Positions 1-64,000 of a DNA stretch of 64,000 nucleotides are shown piece after piece. Position 1 is the stretch's first letter; each line of letters starts with the position of its first letter. The stretch is from Rallus limicola (taxonomy: Eukaryota; Chordata; Aves; Gruiformes; Rallidae): NCBI GenBank assembly GCA_022605955.1, contig JAKCOZ010000081.1:868001-932000 (forward strand), read 5' to 3'. The position numbers and the translations under genes are program-made. The notes beneath the pieces are model-generated. The model ran no database searches, had not been told where the DNA came from, and worked only from the letters and a program-made list of their open reading frames with translations.

Positions 1-165
1 CCCAGCCTGTCCTGATCCCAGCAGTTCTTCCTTCCCAGGTGCCAGACTCTCCACTTGCTGTTGTTGAACCCCATCTGGTCTCTCCCTGCCCAGCTCTCCA
101 GCCTGGCCAGGTCTCTCTGGGTGGCAGCACAGTGTCCTGCCTGTCAGCCTCTCCACAAGTGGTGT
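1..165 (-). mobile_element. CR1 LINE fragment, reverse transcriptase region, cut by window edge
   Basis: Read on the minus strand, this stretch encodes a CR1 ORF2 segment downstream of the reverse transcriptase core, with residues such as QRDLARLESWAG followed by WHLGRKNCW. It continues to the left of the window and fades out near base 165. It is an old, inactive fragment lying antisense to ANTXR1. The subfamily cannot be given by eye. Confidence 0.75.
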
Positions 166-510
166 GGTTCCACAAGTGAGCTGGTGAACTGAATCTAAAA
201 CACTGTGTGGAGAGCCTGGTCTTCCCTCACACAAGGTTTATTTGCCTAAGGCCATGCTAAAGGTCTAGTGTGGTTGCTGTGTGTTACTGCCAAGTGTAGC
301 CTCAAACAGTCCCATAGATTGTAAATGATTCTTGCTTTTTAAAGTTAAGGAGGAAATGTCATTTGCAGCTTAATATTTCTTTAAAGGAAGGATACAGACA
401 CTGAGTGTTTAATAAAATAAACCCCAATTGCTAGCTGGGCAACCTGCAACAGGACGTTGGGCTGGGAAAAGCAATTAAACTAAGATCTCCTGCAATAACT
501 TCTTCCCTAG
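1..510 (+). other. ANTXR1: Intron 1, 3' part
   Basis: This is the 3' end of the intron that follows the signal-peptide exon, which lies outside the window. It is a phase 2 intron and ends in a cttccctag acceptor at 510. The first ~165 bases are a CR1 fragment on the minus strand. I see nothing recognisable in 166-510. Confidence 0.85.
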
Positions 511-59230
<58,720 letters not shown>

Positions 59231-62200
59231 GTGAGTAACACCGACCACGTGGTTTCCTCAAAGTTAAGGGCAGGATTTTGTTCAGTCTCCTCACAAGACG
59301 TTGTGGATTCTGCTGCATGGCAGTATGGACAATTTAAACCTTTGTGCTCAGCTTTGTAGCCTTAAACTCAATAGCAGTTTAGCTAAAGCAGGGGCTTTTT
59401 AGCTGATGTCTACCATGCATGTTTCACTTGGCTTTCTGGAGAGGCAGAGATGTATGTGGGGGGGGTTGTTATTTGACTGTAGATTTATGTATACAGTTAC
59501 TCCAAGGAGCAGGTAGGGAAGGAGGATAGAGGCAGACAATTCTTCCACTTGGTTGGAACAACGCTACAGAGTTACGCTGTGATTCACAAGAAGGACAACT
59601 CTTAAGAGTATGTTTAACTTTGAAGTTAATGGAACCTAAACATATGCTTAACGACCTTCCTGGAATGGCAGGGTAATGATTTTGATGGCTTAGAGTATAT
59701 AACAGCTCTTGGCAGCTGAGCGGTAACTCGCAATGCTGATCCCTTGGACTACAGCTGCTGAGAGCCACAGCAGCCCCCGGTCCCTGCAACGTGTCTGAAG
59801 AGAGAGGGCCAGATTCTGAGCAGATGTAAAACCCTCACTGAAGCTGTCATGACATCAGAAAAGCCACAGTAGCCAGGGACATTTTAATGGAAAGAAATGG
59901 TAAAAATGACATTAAAGTCTTCATCTTGATCCTGCTTGCTCTTTTTAGATGAATCTAGCAAGAAATGGTTTAGAGCTATGTCAACATTACTTAATTAGTA
60001 GACCATGCCCAGAAACATGCCCAGTTTTTCATCTGCCTCTTCCTATGTCCTTCTGCTTTCAGCAGGCAGTGAGTCTGCCCTCTGCCCTCACTGCTTTACA
60101 CGTGGGATTTCATGAACAGTCCTTGGGCACGTTCATGTCAATGGGAATTTTTCCATTGACTTCACTGGGGTTTGGATCAGTTCCTCTTAACTCTGCAAGT
60201 AAGAGAAGACGTAGACCTACGCTCAGAGTGCTTTGGTTGGTTAGTTTGCCTTGTTTTCTGTGTCTAGAGACAAACTCGTTGCCTGCTTCAGCTTGCAAGT
60301 GGAAAAGCTTGCTGAAACAGTCCTCCCTCTGCTCTGCCTCAAGTCTGGCCCAGTGAGTATGCTCTGTGCCAAGGCAGAGACACGCCCTCAAAGCTCAGTC
60401 CTCTGCAGTGCTACAGAGGTGGAATCAGACCTAGCTTAGTTCAGGGCAGCTGGAGCCAAGGCTGGTATTAGAAGCTCCATCTTGGTGGCACTCATCCTGT
60501 TCAAAACAGGCCTGAAGTGAAGCTCCAAATCTGAACATTCCTGGACCCAAGGGAGCTTTGCATCTGGATTCAGTGCTCCCTGTGCTTTTCTGTGTGGGCA
60601 TCTGGCCTGTCTTCCTAAGGAGCCATTTCTGTTTGGGCTGTATATAAATCCACTAGCTTTGTTAGCTTCAACCCTCTGAATGGAAAGGAAAATATTAACC
60701 CAAACCTGCACATGCTCTATTCTGCATCCCACATTCCTCCGAGCCAAGGGATTCTATTGCTGAAATGAATTAAAATACATAATTCTGGAATGTTGGCTCA
60801 CTGGCCAAGGACTGGAAGGGGGAATCACATCTCTGTGCTAAGAGGAAAGGTGTGCTTTGTGTATGAGGAAGCCACCTGTCCAACCAGTAAGTGCCACAAA
60901 AGCAGAGTACTTGCAAAATAAACCAGTTGCAGCAGACTGGTTACATTTGCTTCAGATTAAGTTCAGTTCAACTGGTGTAAAGAAGTTTCTGGAGATGTAT
61001 ACATTTTCCTCGTGGCCCTGATTCTGACAGAGAAGAGCAGTCTGTGTTGCTCTTGGAGTGAACCAGCCCTCAGTTCCTCTGTCTCACAGCTTTCCTTTAG
61101 CAAGGTATTTGCCACTGGCTTTTTATTTTAAACTAACCTGGTCTTGTGCTGTGGAGAACAAGCTGCAAATCCTCTTTGTACAGAAGCAGAATGCTGTTTG
61201 GCCTGCTCTTAGGCTTGCTCCTTGTAGGTGTTGGCTTTAAATGCAGACTTGCCCAGGCCTTGGTTGTATCCAGAGTAGGGCACTGCTCAGTGCCTGAAAA
61301 CTTGTGTTCATCTCGTAGCTGGGGTTTGCCTGGTTCCCTCTTAACACAAGAGGAGATCAGTACAATCTTTTGGCTATTATTCTTACTCTTTTGGAATCCT
61401 GGGATGGGAGACTTTGGTTACAGCAATGTGGCAACACGCAGGGACTGGTCTGATGCTACAATTTCACATGTACTTTCCATCAGAGCACATGCCCTAAGCT
61501 CAGTGCTCAATTATCCCATAGCTACCTTACACATTTAGCTACCAAAGATGTCTTAAAAAGGAAAATATAGATTGTACTATTTTAGAAACTACTCCAGAAT
61601 TAGTAAAGGTTGAAGCTGTGACTTGTACTGTGGGATTTTTTCCCCAAATGAAGAGCTTACTGCTAGAGGAAAAATAGCAGGAGCTCTGAAAAGATGTGTT
61701 TCATAGCTCCCACGTACTTACATAGAGCCTGGTCTGCAGAGTGGCATTGGCAGGAGTGTGGTGCTTTCACAGAAGGCTGTATACTCCATACTCCAGATTT
61801 TCTACTTTGCCCAAACCAAATAGAAGGTGATGTTGATTTACTGCCATCCAGCCTTTCTTAGGTGCTGCAGATAGTTTTCTCCCTTGCAGAAAACCTAGCA
61901 ACTGCTCATCTCCACCAGGCAACAGTGCTAATCCCTGAAGCAGCAGCATTATGCTTGCATTAAGATTGCTTTTTTTTTTTCCCCTCCTCTTCTCCCAAAA
62001 ATCTTGGCCCAAAAAAAAATGACAAAAGGAATTCTTGCATCAGCAGATCTGGGAGCTGAGGCCCATATGTCTTTGCACTGCAAGGAGAATGCATTATACT
62101 GTAACAATGAAGGGAAAGTAGCACTGCTGTCAAACCCAGGGGTTTCACTGAGCTCTGCTTTAGGGGCCTTTTGAGACCTATTGGAGACATGCTGGCTGTT

Positions 62201-64000
62201 GGTGAAGGAAATAATGATTGGCTAGAAACTTCCAATTAATTCATTCAGAAATTGCAAATGTCGTCAGCTTGCTGCTGTGTGCTCGGACAACACAGGATAC
62301 TGGAGGAGGTTAAGCCCAGCTGAGGGACAGATGGTTTTACTTACAGCCAGGAAAGGTTGAGTTAATGCCAATCGGAAGAGGTGAATGCCTGGAGGAGCCA
62401 GTGAACACCTTTCTGGCCTGTGATTAGTCACTGATGGTAGATCAAAACCACATTCTTCTACCTCCAGTGGATAGGAAGGCTTTTTCTAACCCTGGTGGAG
62501 AAAGACACAGCTGCTTTTATTCAGTGTCCCATCAACTTCAGGCTGGGTTTATTGAAACAGCTCTTTCTCAACTCAGAGCAGAAGCTTACCATGAGGCTGA
62601 AGCTGGTTCTCACTGTAGAAACCCATCTTCTACAAGAAAAACAACCCAGCCTACTGGGCTCAGCAGCTTCCAAAAATTTTCTGTTTACCACCTGACCTGT
62701 GCCAGAGGTCTGATGCTCATCTGTCCCACAGAAGGGCAGACTCTGACTGCTGTCAGAGGGGACATAAACTGGAGCCCTCCAGAGTTATCCCCAGGAGCCA
62801 CACTCTTCTCCTTGCTTCCTTGCCCTGTAAACAGAGACCAGGCAACATTCCTGTAGCTTCATTTTCTCTCATGACAGCACTTTTTCCTACAGAAGGGGTT
62901 TGGGGATTTGAAATCTGTCAAAACCCAGTGACCAGAGCATGCCCTTTCCTCATCACTCAGACCCAGTTTTTCCATACTGCTCCATCACCCAAGCTCCACA
63001 GTCACCCCTAGCGTGGTACCAGAGCCAAGCCACCAACCAGCCTGTAATTGGATAATTCTTATGTCTGTTGTCATCTTACCCACATACACCAAAGCAAACA
63101 CAAGTCCTGGAGAGAAAGGATGGTTCAGCAGCACAGTTATGGGATGCTGAAGGTAATTATCACTGCCATGGAAAAGAGGAGTTTAACTCGCTGCATGGCA
63201 GCTATTGTTTAGCCAAGGGATGAAACTACCTGTTAAGGCTGAACTAGTTTGGTCTTGGTGAACTCATCTCTTTCTCACAAAAAGTAAACGATGGTGAGGC
63301 CAGGGAATTAATCTGCTGTGGGGAGCTGCTTGCACCCTCACTTATTGGTGTTTATTAATCTTTTCCAAATGGTTTTCCTTACTCTTCCTAAAAAGCCTTA
63401 CTAAGGAGGTTGCACAATAAAGTCCAGAGAAAGGATCTAATAGGAATGTTTGGTAGACACCAAAGCAGGAAATGTATTCTGTTATTCCTGAAGTAAAGCC
63501 AGGTTCAGTGGCATGCCAGCTCTCTTCCTTCCCATCTACTCCCCTTGTGCAGCGAGTTGTGGAGATATGGGAGGAGGAGAAAAGGAACTTTTCAAGAGTT
63601 GGGCATTTAGAAGAAAAAGATTTGGGATGTTACTAGCAAGACCTGAAGTGTAGGTATTACACCATGGAGGTGTGGACTTTCCTAGCTGAATTTCATGTGA
63701 AATATCTAGACAGGCCCAGCAAAGCAAACTTGGTTAGTGTAGAGGCTGTGGAAGTTGGGTTTAATCACATCGCAGAGGTGATGGGAGTGCCAGTGTAAAC
63801 TCCTCTGACTGTCTAAGACCTTGTTTCATCTGCCTGTAGCTCAGTGTCAGAGCTGTATGCTGGGAATAACTCAACATCCTTTGTCATCAAAACAGAAGGT
63901 TAACTGTGCCCATGTAGTGCTTGGCACTTGGAGGATCTAACTTCAGGCAGGGTTGTTAGGAATCTACACATAGATAAACTAAGAGTTTCTGTGATCAGTA
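59231..64000 (+). other. ANTXR1: Intron 14, 5' part
   Basis: A phase 0 intron starting with gtgagta and running off the right edge of the window. I searched it for the next tail exon (an acidic EEDDDG-like stretch followed by a Lys-rich stretch) and did not find it. No transposable element or RNA gene is recognised. A few open frames (for example 61146-61538 and 62434-62856, plus strand) have no recognisable family. Confidence 0.85.

Overview
This window is 64 kb of vertebrate, most probably bird, nuclear DNA. It lies almost entirely inside one multi-exon gene on the + strand, which I identify as ANTXR1 (anthrax toxin receptor 1, also called tumour endothelial marker 8). The bird assignment rests on many 5'-truncated CR1-type non-LTR retrotransposon copies with the usual avian 3' end, on few other repeat classes, and on the high similarity of the exons to the human protein as I remember it. 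I cannot name the order or species.

Thirteen consecutive coding exons are present, with GT-AG junctions and compatible phases throughout. Together they give 937 coding bases, which is one base plus 312 codons, with no stop or frameshift. In human protein numbering they run from the last base of Lys51 to Glu363. They cover the von Willebrand A / integrin-I-like domain with its metal-binding residues (Ser52, Ser54, Thr118, Asp150), the extracellular stalk domain, the single transmembrane helix with the two juxtamembrane cysteines, and the first acidic/proline-rich cytoplasmic residues. The signal-peptide exon with the promoter lies upstream of the window, and the cytoplasmic-tail exons lie downstream.

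Layout: bases 1-12,000 hold exons 2-8, tightly spaced. Bases 12,000-33,350 hold exons 9-12 separated by larger introns. Bases 33,350-48,730 are one 15.4 kb intron just before the transmembrane exon at 48,734. Bases 48,830-59,190 are a second large intron before the small exon 14. The rest is the partial intron 14. Introns carry eleven recognisable CR1 fragments, two copies of a retroviral-type solo LTR in opposite orientation on either side of exons 11-12, microsatellites, short exact tandem duplications, a G-quadruplex-type G-run cluster, and a near-perfect 42 bp inverted repeat closed by a GT-repeat loop. No second protein-coding gene, tRNA, rRNA or other classical RNA gene is supported. The other open reading frames look like chance or are CR1 remnants.

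The items most worth a second look are the intron-13 hairpin at 53986-54100, the inverted LTR pair bracketing exons 11-12, the directly repeated CR1 pair bracketing the same exons, and several sequence routes to soluble or short receptor isoforms: a strong unused-looking 3' splice site before exon 13, the frame-neutral transmembrane exon, and read-through of exons 12 and 14.
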